From contig JASLDW010000022.1 in assembly GCA_030151365.1 (NCBI GenBank), positions 1 through 21,497 on the forward strand: 21,497 bases of DNA, read 5' to 3'. Source of the stretch: Lysobacter sp. (GTDB lineage: Bacteria > Pseudomonadota > Gammaproteobacteria > Xanthomonadales > Xanthomonadaceae). Of the stretch, positions 1 through 7,582 are shown one piece after another. Position 1 is the stretch's first letter. Each line of letters begins with the position of its first letter. The position numbers were made by a program, and so were the translations under genes. Below the pieces are notes generated by a model. It saw only the letters and a program-made list of their open reading frames with translations. It searched no databases and was not told where the DNA came from.

Positions 1-198
1 CAGGGACTTGCAGTACTTCACGCCGCCGGCCTTGCCGCGGCCGCCCGCATGGATCTGGGCCTTCACCATCCAGGCCTCGCCGCCGATGGCCTTGGCGGCC
101 GTGACCGCTTCGTCAGGGGAATGGGCCACCTGGCCCTTGGGGACGGCAATGCCGTAGTCGCCGAACAGTTGTTTGGCCTGGTACTCGTGGAAATTCAT
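1..198 (-). CDS. sucC: Succinyl-CoA synthetase beta subunit, N-terminal part (truncated by window edge)
   Basis: Sixty-six codons read leftward from an ATG at 198 and run off the window. The translation begins MNFHEYQAKQLFGDYGIAV and contains KAQIHAGGRGKAGGVK (about residues 46-61), the classic N-terminal ATP-grasp signature of SucC. SucC with SucD makes ATP (or GTP) while converting succinyl-CoA to succinate in the cytoplasmic TCA cycle. The gene is divergent from pilS across about 150 bases. No strong Shine-Dalgarno is visible ahead of the ATG, but the start is fixed by the conserved MNxHEYQAK opening. The divergent neighbour is the usual Xanthomonas-type arrangement (recalled). The identification is very secure; the missing C-terminal part cannot be assessed. 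Confidence 0.96.
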   Translation of the reverse strand, partial: MNFHEYQAKQLFGDYGIAVPKGQVAHSPDEAVTAAKAIGGEAWMVKAQIHAGGRGKAGGVKYCKSL

Positions 199-349
199 GG
201 CGCACCGGAAGTCGGGAAGGGGGAATTCTGGGATGAAAGCCCGGCCGCGGACGAGCCGGGCCAGCCCCCTATTGTCGCGCAGTTGACGCACTGCGGCAAA
301 ACCCGGCCCGGGGGCCGCCCGATACACTTCCCCGGATCCAGGAGATCCC

Positions 350-1966
350 GTGGCCCGAACCCGATCCATGCAGCGTTTCGACGACGACAGCGTCCGCCGC
401 GAACTGCGCGCCTACGCCATCTACCGCGCCTTCGCCGCCGCCATGATCGCCGCGATGGCGATGGGGATCGGCGGCAAGTGGCTGGGCGAATTCCCGGTCT
501 CGGACACCATCGTCTGGATCAGCTGCGGCTACCTCGCCCTGGCCGTCGTCCTGATGCTGTTCGCCCGCACCGGCCTGCGCGTGGGTCCGCAAATCGCCAT
601 CGGCACCCTGATCGACGTGTTCTTCGCCAATGCGGCGATCAACGCGATCCCGGAAGCGACCCCGGTGATCGCGATCATGCTCATCCTCAACGTCGCGGCC
701 GCATCGCTGCTGCTGTCGCTGACGTTCGGCCTGGTCACCGCGGCGCTCGCCACCCTCACCTTCGTCGCGCCATTGGTGTGGCGCGATCTGTTCGGCACGG
801 AATGGAACCATCCGTGGATCGAACCGCTGATCTTCGGTGCCAGTTATTTCGCCATTGCCTGGCTCGCCAACGTGATGGGCCAACGCATGGTCCGCACCGA
901 ATCGGAAGTGACGCGGCGCGGCGCGGAAGTCGCCGATCTCGCGGCGTTGAACGAACTGATCATCCGGCGCATGCCGACCGGCGTGGTGATCGTCGAACGC
1001 GACGGCCTGATCCGCCTCGCCAACGAAGCCGCGATCGCCCTGCTCGGCGAGGCCGGCGACGGCCACCGCCCGCTGGGACTGGCATCGCCGGAGCTGGCGC
1101 AACGCCTGCGCGACTGGCAGGCCGACGGCACGCCCAACACGCAACCGCTGCGCATGGGGCCCGACCAGGCGGAAATCCTCCCGCAATTCCTGCGCCTGCA
1201 CGCCGGCGGCGACGATGTGCTGGTCTTCCTCGACGACACTTCGCAGGCATCGCGCCGCGCCGAAGGCATCACCCTCGCCGCGCTGGGCCGCTTCTCCGCC
1301 AGCCTCGCCCACGAGATCCGCAACCCGCTCTCCGCGATCAGCTATTCCACGCAATTGCTCGAGGAGTCCGACGACCTCACGGTGATGGACCGCAAGATGC
1401 TGGAGATCGTGCGCAAGCAGACCACGCGCATGAACGGCATCGTCGAAAGCGTGCTGAGCATGGCCCGGCGCGAACGCGCCAATCCGCAATCGATCGACCT
1501 GCGCACCGTGGTGGAAGAATTCGCCGAGGAATACCGGCGCAGCTATCCGCTCGACGCCGACACGCTGGAACTGACCCTCTCGCAGGAACCGCAGCCCGCG
1601 CTCGCCGATCCCAAGCACGTCCACCAGATCCTGCTGGTGCTGGTCAGCAATGCGCGCTACTACGGGCGCATGCCCGGCGAACCGGCGCGCATCACCCTGC
1701 GCGTGCGCCGCGAGCGCCAGCACGCGCTGGTCGACGTCCTCGACACCGGCCCCGGCATCGCCGAAGCCGACGAACGCAACCTGTTCCGGCCCTTCTTCAC
1801 CACCTCGGAACACGGCACCGGCCTCGGCCTGCACATCGCCCGCGAACTGGCCCACGCCAACCAGGGCGAACTCGGCTACCTGCGCCTGCCTTTCGGCAGC
1901 TGCTTCCGGCTCACCCTGCAGGGCGCCACCGCGTTGCTGCCGACCACGACGCAGCAGCCGCGCTAA
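350..1966 (+). CDS. pilS: Type IV pilus sensor histidine kinase PilS
   Basis: This 538-residue inner-membrane histidine kinase starts at GTG 350, with AGGAG at 340-344 five bases upstream. Six hydrophobic segments lie between residues 21 and 178, as in Pseudomonas PilS. A PAS-like region (about 200-300) follows, with GVVIVERDG and LANEAA. The H-box SLAHEIRNPLSAI carries the phospho-acceptor His321. Catalytic ATPase motifs are the N-box around Asn434, the G1 box DTGPGI (465-470), FRPFFTT (479-485) and the G2 box GTGLGL (489-494). In the family PilS phosphorylates PilR and is itself modulated by pilin in the membrane. pilR follows after 36 bases, probably co-transcribed. No convincing sigma-70 promoter was found in the 151-base gap to sucC. 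Confidence 0.96.
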   Translation: MARTRSMQRFDDDSVRRELRAYAIYRAFAAAMIAAMAMGIGGKWLGEFPVSDTIVWISCGYLALAVVLMLFARTGLRVGPQIAIGTLIDVFFANAAINAIPEATPVIAIMLILNVAAASLLLSLTFGLVTAALATLTFVAPLVWRDLFGTEWNHPWIEPLIFGASYFAIAWLANVMGQRMVRTESEVTRRGAEVADLAALNELIIRRMPTGVVIVERDGLIRLANEAAIALLGEAGDGHRPLGLASPELAQRLRDWQADGTPNTQPLRMGPDQAEILPQFLRLHAGGDDVLVFLDDTSQASRRAEGITLAALGRFSASLAHEIRNPLSAISYSTQLLEESDDLTVMDRKMLEIVRKQTTRMNGIVESVLSMARRERANPQSIDLRTVVEEFAEEYRRSYPLDADTLELTLSQEPQPALADPKHVHQILLVLVSNARYYGRMPGEPARITLRVRRERQHALVDVLDTGPGIAEADERNLFRPFFTTSEHGTGLGLHIARELAHANQGELGYLRLPFGSCFRLTLQGATALLPTTTQQPR

Positions 1967-2002
1967 ACTGGCGGCTCCCCCGAGACAATCAGAATTCACG
2001 GC

Positions 2003-3421
2003 ATGGCGGATACGCAAAGCGCCCTTGTGGTCGATGACGAGCGCGACATCCGCGAACTGCTGGTGGTCACCCTGACGCGCATGGGCCTGCGGGTGGAAAC
2101 CGCGGCCACGATCGCCGCCGCCAAGGCCCAGCTGGCGAGCCAGGAATTCGACTTCTGCCTCACCGACATGCGCCTGCCCGACGGTTCGGGCATGGACCTG
2201 ATCACCCATATCGCGGCCGCCCACCCGGGCATGCCGGTGGCGATGATCACCGCGTTCGGCAACGTCGAAGCCGCGGTCGAAGCGCTCAAGCGCGGCGCCT
2301 TCGACTTCGTCAGCAAGCCGGTCGATCTCAACATCCTGCGCGAACTGGTGCGCAATGCCTTGCGCCTGCGATCCGAACACGAAAGCGCGCAGGCGCAATC
2401 GCCTGCGGGACGCATGCTCGGGCAATCGCCGGCGATGCAAGCCCTCCGCCAGACCATCGACAAAGTCGCGCGCAGCCAAGCGCCGGTCTACATCCATGGC
2501 GAATCGGGATCGGGCAAGGAGCTGGTCGCCCGCACCATCCACCACAGCGGACCCCGCACGTCCGGTCCGTTCGTGCCGGTGAATTGCGGCGCGATCCCCG
2601 CCGAGCTGATGGAAAGCGAATTCTTCGGCCACCGCAAGGGCAGCTTCACCGGCGCCCACGCCGACAAGCAGGGCCTGTTCCAGGCCGCCAACGGCGGCAC
2701 CCTGTTCCTCGACGAAGTGGCCGAACTGCCGCTGGGCATGCAGGTGAAACTGCTGCGCGCCATCCAGGAGAAATCGGTGCGCCCGGTCGGCGGGCAGGCC
2801 GAAGAACAGGTCGACGTACGCATCCTCTCGGCCACCCACAAGGACCTGGCGAAACTGGTCGAACTGGGCAGCTTCCGCCACGACCTCTACTACCGCATTA
2901 ATGTCATCGAACTGAGCGTGCCGCCGTTGCGCGAACGCGGCGACGACCTGCCGGTGCTGAGCGCGGCCATCCTCGCCAAGCTGGCGGAGCGCCACGGATT
3001 GCCGACGCCACCCTCACTGTCGGACGATGCCCTTGCCGCCCTGCGCGCCTATCCCTTCCCCGGCAATGTCCGCGAACTCGAGAACACCCTGGAACGCGCA
3101 ATGACCCTCGCCGATGGCGAACAGATCCACGCCAGCGACCTGCGCCTGCCGCAGGCGGCGCCAGTGCCCGCTTCCGGCCCGCCTGCTGTCGAGCCCATGG
3201 CAGCCAACCCCCAAGTACCCGCAACGCCTAGCTACGCGGCAGCCATTCCCGCGGCCCCCAGCACCAATGGCGACCTGACCGGCGCCATGGAGCAGCTGGA
3301 ACGCGCGGCCATCGAGAAGGCCCTGCTGGAAAACCGCTACAACAAGACCCGAACCGCCGCCGCACTTGGCATTACCTTCCGGGCCCTGCGCTACAAGCTG
3401 AAAAAGCTGGGGATGGAGTAG
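2003..3421 (+). CDS. pilR: Sigma-54-dependent response regulator PilR
   Basis: A 472-residue NtrC-family activator. The receiver domain (1-120) has the acidic pair Asp11/Asp12, phospho-acceptor Asp55 in CLTDMRLPDG and the KP pair at 105-106. The AAA+ sigma-54 interaction domain (about 135-370) has Walker A GESGSGKE (166-173), the sigma-54-contacting loop as GSFTGA (213-218), Walker B GGTLFLDEV (231-239) and the VPPLRER motif. A Pro/Ala-rich linker (384-422) joins it to a Fis-type helix-turn-helix (about 445-470, TRTAAALGITFRALRYKLKKLG). PilR binds upstream of pilin genes and remodels sigma-54 RNA polymerase. Two -24/-12 promoters lie downstream in this window, ahead of each pilin, making them its likely targets. 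ATG 2003 has only a weak Shine-Dalgarno and probably relies on coupling to pilS. Confidence 0.97.
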   Translation: MADTQSALVVDDERDIRELLVVTLTRMGLRVETAATIAAAKAQLASQEFDFCLTDMRLPDGSGMDLITHIAAAHPGMPVAMITAFGNVEAAVEALKRGAFDFVSKPVDLNILRELVRNALRLRSEHESAQAQSPAGRMLGQSPAMQALRQTIDKVARSQAPVYIHGESGSGKELVARTIHHSGPRTSGPFVPVNCGAIPAELMESEFFGHRKGSFTGAHADKQGLFQAANGGTLFLDEVAELPLGMQVKLLRAIQEKSVRPVGGQAEEQVDVRILSATHKDLAKLVELGSFRHDLYYRINVIELSVPPLRERGDDLPVLSAAILAKLAERHGLPTPPSLSDDALAALRAYPFPGNVRELENTLERAMTLADGEQIHASDLRLPQAAPVPASGPPAVEPMAANPQVPATPSYAAAIPAAPSTNGDLTGAMEQLERAAIEKALLENRYNKTRTAAALGITFRALRYKLKKLGME

Positions 3422-3552
3422 ACATCGCCCACCAACGGCCGAGATTCTTCATCTAATGCCCTTGGTTTTAGACAGATACATTACGCGCCTTATTCCAATC
3501 AACCCGTTTTTTGCTTAGCCTGAAAAGCACAGGGATATCGGTCGAGGAGTTG

Positions 3553-4536
3553 ATGGAGAAAATTAGCAATCTCGTTGCCGTTGTAATCCCATGTTATCGG
3601 GTGACGAAACAAGTACTGGATGTCATTCAATCGATCGGGCCTGAAGTAAGTTCGATCTATGCGATTGACGACGCTTGTCCAGATCACAGCGGGAAATACA
3701 TCGAATCCAATTGCAGTGATTCTCGCATCAAGGTGCTCTACCACGAAGTGAATCAAGGCGTGGGCGCGGCCGTCATGACTGGTTATCATGCAGCGATCCA
3801 GGAAGGCGCCGACGTTATTGTCAAAGTTGATGGGGATGGCCAGATGGACCCATCTCTCATTCCCGCGTTTATTGAACCAATCCTTTCCGGGGATGCAGAC
3901 TATACGAAAGGCAACAGGCTTTACGACCTGACTGCCATTGGCCGAATGCCCGCGGTTCGCATTTTCGGCAATGCCGCCTTATCTTTTTTGTCGAAATTAT
4001 CAAGCGGATATTGGGATTTGTTCGATCCGACCAATGGCTATACCGCAATAAGCGGGAAAGTTGCAGCCATACTTCCGCTATCAAAAATCAGCCATGGGTA
4101 TTTTTTTGAAAGCGACATGTTGTTTAGGCTGGGGACATTCCGTGCTGTTGTCCAAGACGTCCCCATGGATGCACGCTATGCCGATGAGGAGAGCAACCTC
4201 AAGATCAGCCGCATTCTTCATGAATTCCTATTCAAGCATTCCAGGAATTTCGCAAAAAGGATTTTCTACAACTATTTCCTTAGAGACCTGTCATCTGCAT
4301 CCATAGAATTGGTTGCCGGCACGATCTTATTGACCATAGGCTGCGCTTTCAGCAGCCTGAAATGGTTTCAAGCATATGGAAAAGGCGTCACCACCCCAGC
4401 CGGTACTGTAATGATTGGAGCCATCCTGATCCTGCTGGGATTCCAGTTATTGCTGGCATTTGTTGCTCACGATGCGTCGTCAACGCCGAGGACTCCGATT
4501 TCGGGGCGACTGGGGGCGTTAAAGAGGCGGCCATAA
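3553..4536 (+). CDS. GtrB/DPMS-like polyprenyl-phosphate glycosyltransferase (GT2)
   Basis: A 327-residue family 2 glycosyltransferase of the dolichol-phosphate-mannose-synthase/GtrB type. These enzymes move a sugar from a nucleotide donor to polyprenyl phosphate at the cytoplasmic membrane face. Visible are the GT-A opening VAVVIPCYR (8-16), the first acidic motif IDDACPD (38-44) and the DXD-type motif VDGDGQMDP (92-100). Two C-terminal membrane segments lie at about 250-270 and 285-308, as in GtrB. ATG 3553 is preferred because GAGGAG (3544-3549) precedes it; an in-frame TTG at 3511 has no ribosome site. The GtrA-like gene starts one base after the stop. The gene is clearly AT-richer than the pil genes (26 G+C in the 60 bases from 3601, against 38 in the 60 from 15121), pointing to transfer. 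The sugar is unknown. Confidence 0.87.
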   Translation: MEKISNLVAVVIPCYRVTKQVLDVIQSIGPEVSSIYAIDDACPDHSGKYIESNCSDSRIKVLYHEVNQGVGAAVMTGYHAAIQEGADVIVKVDGDGQMDPSLIPAFIEPILSGDADYTKGNRLYDLTAIGRMPAVRIFGNAALSFLSKLSSGYWDLFDPTNGYTAISGKVAAILPLSKISHGYFFESDMLFRLGTFRAVVQDVPMDARYADEESNLKISRILHEFLFKHSRNFAKRIFYNYFLRDLSSASIELVAGTILLTIGCAFSSLKWFQAYGKGVTTPAGTVMIGAILILLGFQLLLAFVAHDASSTPRTPISGRLGALKRRP

Positions 4537-4537
4537 T

Positions 4538-4933
4538 ATGAGCAAGTACGTTCATTTGGCGCGACAAGCCACCTCTTACGGCGTTATTGGAGGAATACAG
4601 GTCGGTGTCGATTGGCTCCGTTTTGTCGGGCTATCGGCTTGGGGACTTGGGGCGGTTGGCGCAAACGTCTGCGGTCGTATATCAGGAGCCTTGTTCGGCT
4701 ATACCATGAATGGCCTAGTGACTTTCCGGGATCCGGGGAGAGAAAGGCTGGGCTGGATAAGGCTCGGTCGTTTTGCGCTCTTATGGGGATTGACGACCTG
4801 CCTAAGCACTCTTGCAATTCGTTATCTCGTCGGAATTTTTGGCCTGCATTGGGTCTGGCTGCTAAAACCAGTCATTGATGCTGCATTGGCGATATTCAGT
4901 TTCCTAGTCTCAAGACATTGGATATACAAGTAA
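4538..4933 (+). CDS. GtrA-like small membrane protein, probable lipid-phosphate-sugar flippase
   Basis: A 131-residue, very hydrophobic protein with four predicted membrane segments (about 12-30, 36-58, 78-98 and 106-126). It follows the GtrA pattern: an N-terminal YGVIGGIQVGVDW, a second helix ending in FGYTMNGLVTF (53-63), and a C-terminal FLVSRHWIYK. GtrA proteins are thought to flip polyprenyl-phosphate sugars from the cytoplasmic to the periplasmic leaflet. The gene lies one base after the GtrB-like gene, so the pair is almost certainly translated together. It shares that gene's AT-rich composition. The pairing matches gtrA/gtrB modules of O-antigen-modifying phages, but here a third, acceptor-specific transferase is expected. 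The TMTC-like protein at 5668-7506 is the nearest candidate for that role. Confidence 0.83.
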   Translation: MSKYVHLARQATSYGVIGGIQVGVDWLRFVGLSAWGLGAVGANVCGRISGALFGYTMNGLVTFRDPGRERLGWIRLGRFALLWGLTTCLSTLAIRYLVGIFGLHWVWLLKPVIDAALAIFSFLVSRHWIYK

Positions 4934-4943
4934 CAACGGTCAA

Positions 4944-4986
4944 GGCAGGAAAACATGAGGGTTCCTGCCAATTCCTGCCCTGTTTT
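4944..4986 (+). terminator. Possible intrinsic terminator after the gtrA-like gene
   Basis: GGCAGGAA at 4944-4951 can pair with either of two tandem TTCCTGCC copies (4962-4969 and 4972-4979). The second copy is followed at once by CTGTTTT. The eight-base stem is good, but the T-run is short and one of the loops is long. It lies between gtrA and the pilin promoter, where termination would insulate the pilin. An RNA-level or regulatory role for the repeats is an alternative. Confidence 0.4.
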
Positions 4987-5020
4987 GTCACATTTGGCTT
5001 CAGCATTGTGAATATGTGAC
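4987..5020 (+). promoter_or_regulatory. Inverted repeat, candidate PilR enhancer site for the first pilin
   Basis: GTCACAT at 4987-4993 is mirrored by ATGTGAC at 5014-5020, seven-base arms with centres 27 bases apart. Relative to the transcription start predicted from the -24/-12 element (about 5101) the site spans roughly -114 to -81. PilR binds pilA of Pseudomonas aeruginosa in about that interval, at TGTC-type repeats. The arms contain TGTC/GACA. The role is inferred from position and the PilR literature; another regulator could use this site. Confidence 0.5.
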
Positions 5021-5074
5021 CCATATCCAAGCCTCCCAGACCATTTATCAATGAGTTAGAGAGGGATTGACGAC

Positions 5075-5090
5075 TGGCATGACGCCTGCT
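5075..5090 (+). promoter_or_regulatory. Sigma-54 (-24/-12) promoter of the first pilin
   Basis: The sequence TGGCATGACGCCTGCT has the invariant GG (5076-5077) and GC (5088-5089) separated by exactly ten bases. It matches the TGGCAC-N5-TTGC consensus except for T in place of C at 5080 and C in place of T at 5086. Transcription should start near 5101, leaving about 90 untranslated bases before ATG 5191. A sigma-54 promoter here fits the upstream pilSR genes and known pilin control. Confidence 0.8.
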
Positions 5091-5190
5091 TCACTCTTCC
5101 GGCACGTGTCCTGAAGTCAGGCTCCATGGATTGGATCCCCCGGCCCGGCTCACGTGATACGCGAAACTTCCACTCCATGGGGATATACAA

Positions 5191-5556
5191 ATGAAGAAGC
5201 TCCAGCAAGGTTTCACCCTGATCGAACTGATGATCGTGGTCGCGATCATCGCCATCCTGGCCGCCATCGCGCTGCCGCAGTACCGCAACTACACCCAGCG
5301 TTCGTCCAATGGCGCCTGCGAATCCGAAGCCAAGGCCTGGATGAACACTGCGGTTGCCGACATCGCCGACAATCGCACTTCCACCACCTTCGCGGGCAAG
5401 GCATGTGCATCGACCGACACATCCCAGCTGACGACTGCCATGTACGGCAGCGCTCCGCAGTCCGTGATTTTCACCCCGCAGACCCGCGGTAACGCCAACC
5501 TCTTGAAGAAGACCCATTGCGATACCGGTAGCGCCACCTGCCGCCAGGAACAGTAA
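5191..5556 (+). CDS. pilA: Type IV major-type pilin, first copy
   Basis: A 121-residue prepilin: a short leader MKKLQQG, cleaved after Gly7, then the N-methylated Phe8 and Glu12 (FTLIE) of a class IVa pilin. The hydrophobic polymerisation helix runs to about residue 30. The head domain is unusually small. Cysteines 43, 72, 110 and 117 all recur in the second pilin; 110-117 (CDTGSATC) is a likely disulfide loop and 43-72 a possible second bridge. A Ser/Thr-rich patch NRTSTT (61-66) could be a glycosylation site. GGGGA at 5179-5183 gives a strong ribosome site seven bases before ATG 5191. A -24/-12 promoter precedes it and a strong terminator follows, so it is probably an abundant monocistronic message. 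PilD, PilB and PilC downstream would process and assemble it. Confidence 0.94.
   Translation: MKKLQQGFTLIELMIVVAIIAILAAIALPQYRNYTQRSSNGACESEAKAWMNTAVADIADNRTSTTFAGKACASTDTSQLTTAMYGSAPQSVIFTPQTRGNANLLKKTHCDTGSATCRQEQ
5212..5304 (+). repeat. Conserved pilin N-terminal segment, first copy (paired with 7610-7702)
   Basis: These 93 bases encode the same 31 residues (FTLIE to TQRS) as 7610-7702. I count nine nucleotide differences, all synonymous. A 34-base stretch is identical (5227-5260 and 7625-7658), and so is a 20-base stretch (5281-5300 and 7679-7698). Beyond it the two genes diverge sharply. Confidence 0.9.
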
Positions 5557-5584
5557 TTCCAACAGCGATTCATTGCTGAAAGAG

Positions 5585-5611
5585 ACCCGGCTTATGCCGG
5601 GTTTCTTTTTT
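5585..5611 (+). terminator. Intrinsic terminator after the first pilin
   Basis: ACCCGGC (5585-5591), loop TTAT, GCCGGGT (5596-5602), then a T-rich tail TTCTTTTTT to 5611. This is a textbook Rho-independent terminator about 30 bases after the pilin stop. It would keep strong pilin transcription out of the membrane glycosyltransferase gene downstream. Confidence 0.9.
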
Positions 5612-5667
5612 CTGCTGCCGACGCACCATATCAATCTTGCCTTGTTGATCCCGAAGACGCCATTCCA

Positions 5668-7506
5668 ATGCCCCAGATGAAGCATGCATCACGTTTGTTC
5701 CTGTTATTCGCGGTATTGAGCGGGATACTTGCGGGACTGTGCTTCGTACCCGGCTTGAATGGCGGGTTCATTTTTGATGACAGGGCAAACATCGTCACCA
5801 ACCAGCCGCTTCACGTCACCCGCCTGACGTTGGAAAACATTGCATATGCGGCCTACAGCTTCCAGCCGGGCCACGGCACGCGATCATTGGCCATGCTCAG
5901 TTTCGCGCTGGACTATTGGCGCGGCGGCCTGGATGCACGGGCCTTCAAGACCACCAACATCCTGATCCACGTCGCGACCATGCTGGCGCTGGCGGTGTTC
6001 TTCCGGCAACTGCTAAAGATGGCGGGATGGCGCCCTCGAGAGGCTGCAGCAGGGGCGTTGGTGATGGCCATGCTTTGGGCCATCCATCCACTGCAGGTCT
6101 CTTCCGTACTGTACGTGGTACAGCGCATGCAGACATTGGTCACGCTGTTCATGGTGCTGGCGCTCTGGGCCTACCTGCGCATGCGCGAAGCGCAGCTGCA
6201 GGGTTTTAGAAGCCGGAGGTATGGCGTCCTGACCGCGTTGTTCTGGGTACTGGCCCTGGCCAGCAAGGAAGATGCCGTATTGCTGCCCCTTTACACCCTC
6301 GCCCTGGAATTGACCGTGCTGCGCTTCGATGCCGCATCACCGCGACTGGCTGCCTTCTGGCGGCATGGGTACAAGGCCCTGGTCGTGGCCGGCATTGCCG
6401 CAAGCGCATGGCTGGTGCCGCACTTCTGGCACTGGGATGCCTATCCAGGCCGTGATTTTTCCAGCCCCGAACGGCTGCTCACCCAAGGCCGCGTGCTGGT
6501 GCTGTATCTCCGCCAGATCCTGCTGCCCTTCCCGGATTCGATGCACTTCTTCTACGACGATTTCGTCGTTTCGCGCGGATGGCTGCAACCTCCGACCACG
6601 CTCTTCGCATGGGGCGCACTATTGGCCCTGCTGGTCTGGGCCTGGCGCTGGCGTGTGCGACATCCCTTGTTTGCATTGGGAGTATTCCTGTTCTTTGCGG
6701 GACATGCCATCACCAGCAATGTCCTCAACCTGGAACTGGTATTCGAGCATCGCAATCACCTGCCGATGATCGGCGCCGTGCTGGCCATCGCCGATCTGTC
6801 CGTCATCGCCTGGAAACGCCTGGGCTGGCGTCCGCAAGCAGCGATTCCGGTCGTGGCGTCCGTGCTCATCTCGCTGGGAGTCGCCACGGCATCGAGAGCG
6901 TACACGTGGGGGAATCCGCTACGATTCGCCGCGGAAACCCTGCGCATGGCGCCCCGATCCGAGCGCGCATGGGCAATGCTTGGCGCTGTCTACGTGGATC
7001 GCAGCGGCTTCAAGCCGGGCCCTTGGCTCGACCGTGCCATCGAGATAAATGCGCAAGGCGCGGAGATCACCGGATCGGCGATCATGTTGTCCAACGTCGC
7101 GATCTACAAGACCATCCGGGGAGATGTCACGCCCACGGACTGGAGGCGGCTGAACGCATGCCTGCAGCACGTCACGATGAACGTGCAGAACATCATGATC
7201 GCCCTAAATCTGCTGAACAATGTGGAACACGGGATGCCCTTGGACCAAGAGGGAGTCATGGGCGCTTGGGAAACCATTGCAGCCAGGACGGAGTTGAAGC
7301 CCAACGATGACTTGCGCATGGCAGCCTACATCCACAACAAGACGGATCAACCGGAGCGGGCGCTTCCCTTCCTGCGCAAGGCAGTGGAACTGTCCCCGCC
7401 GGACGACCCAGATATCGTCAAGATGTTCGTCGACTTGAAAGCCATTGGCCGCGAGGATTGGATCCAGCAACTCCGGACACTGCAGCAAGCTGCCCGCCAC
7501 CGCTGA
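5668..7506 (+). CDS. TMTC-like GT-C membrane glycosyltransferase, candidate pilin glycosyltransferase
   Basis: A 612-residue polytopic membrane protein. After the first helix comes a periplasmic acidic pair Asp37/Asp38 in GGFIFDDRANIVTN, the GT-C catalytic signature. TMTC-family landmarks follow: RSLAMLSFALDY (72-83), an amphipathic helix with TNILIHVATM, the HPLQVSSVLYVVQR stretch (140-153) and LALASKEDAVLLPL (196-208). About ten membrane segments reach to residue 415 or so. The remaining soluble part is helical and weakly TPR-like (PERALPFLRKAVELSP). Eukaryotic TMTC proteins O-mannosylate cadherins from dolichol-phosphate-mannose. Lying between two pilin genes and after a GtrB/GtrA pair, it most plausibly transfers a lipid-phosphate sugar to pilin; this is inference. 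Start: ATG 5668, or ATG 5677 three codons later; neither has a clear ribosome site. A general TPR/GT-C protein of unrelated role is the alternative. Confidence 0.8.
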   Translation: MPQMKHASRLFLLFAVLSGILAGLCFVPGLNGGFIFDDRANIVTNQPLHVTRLTLENIAYAAYSFQPGHGTRSLAMLSFALDYWRGGLDARAFKTTNILIHVATMLALAVFFRQLLKMAGWRPREAAAGALVMAMLWAIHPLQVSSVLYVVQRMQTLVTLFMVLALWAYLRMREAQLQGFRSRRYGVLTALFWVLALASKEDAVLLPLYTLALELTVLRFDAASPRLAAFWRHGYKALVVAGIAASAWLVPHFWHWDAYPGRDFSSPERLLTQGRVLVLYLRQILLPFPDSMHFFYDDFVVSRGWLQPPTTLFAWGALLALLVWAWRWRVRHPLFALGVFLFFAGHAITSNVLNLELVFEHRNHLPMIGAVLAIADLSVIAWKRLGWRPQAAIPVVASVLISLGVATASRAYTWGNPLRFAAETLRMAPRSERAWAMLGAVYVDRSGFKPGPWLDRAIEINAQGAEITGSAIMLSNVAIYKTIRGDVTPTDWRRLNACLQHVTMNVQNIMIALNLLNNVEHGMPLDQEGVMGAWETIAARTELKPNDDLRMAAYIHNKTDQPERALPFLRKAVELSPPDDPDIVKMFVDLKAIGREDWIQQLRTLQQAARHR

Positions 7507-7527
7507 ACAAGCCTATCGGCAATGATC

Positions 7528-7543
7528 TGGCACGGATATTGCT
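7528..7543 (+). promoter_or_regulatory. Sigma-54 (-24/-12) promoter of the second pilin
   Basis: TGGCACGGATATTGCT fits the TGGCAC-N5-TTGC(A/T) consensus completely, with GG at 7529-7530 and GC at 7541-7542. It sits 21 bases after the stop of the glycosyltransferase gene. Transcription would start near 7554, leaving about 30 untranslated bases. I see no counterpart of the 4987-5020 inverted repeat upstream; any PilR site would lie inside the preceding gene. Confidence 0.88.
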
Positions 7544-7582
7544 TGATGCCCTGATGGGGAATCACACATATCGGGGCCACAT

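Noticed and set aside
283..328. TTGACG (283-288) and TACACT (323-328) as a sigma-70 promoter for pilS
   Set aside because: The spacer is 34 bases, about twice what is needed.
49..2037. Long plus-strand open frame over sucC and pilS
   Set aside because: It is Arg/Pro/His-rich in a frame shifted from pilS and has no recognisable domain; a high-GC shadow.
269..2995. 908-codon minus-strand open frame opposite pilS and pilR
   Set aside because: Pure antisense of two certain genes, low-complexity composition, no family pattern.
3511..3552. TTG 3511 as the start of the GtrB-like gene
   Set aside because: No ribosome site, and the extra 14 residues precede the conserved GT2 opening; ATG 3553 has GAGGAG before it.
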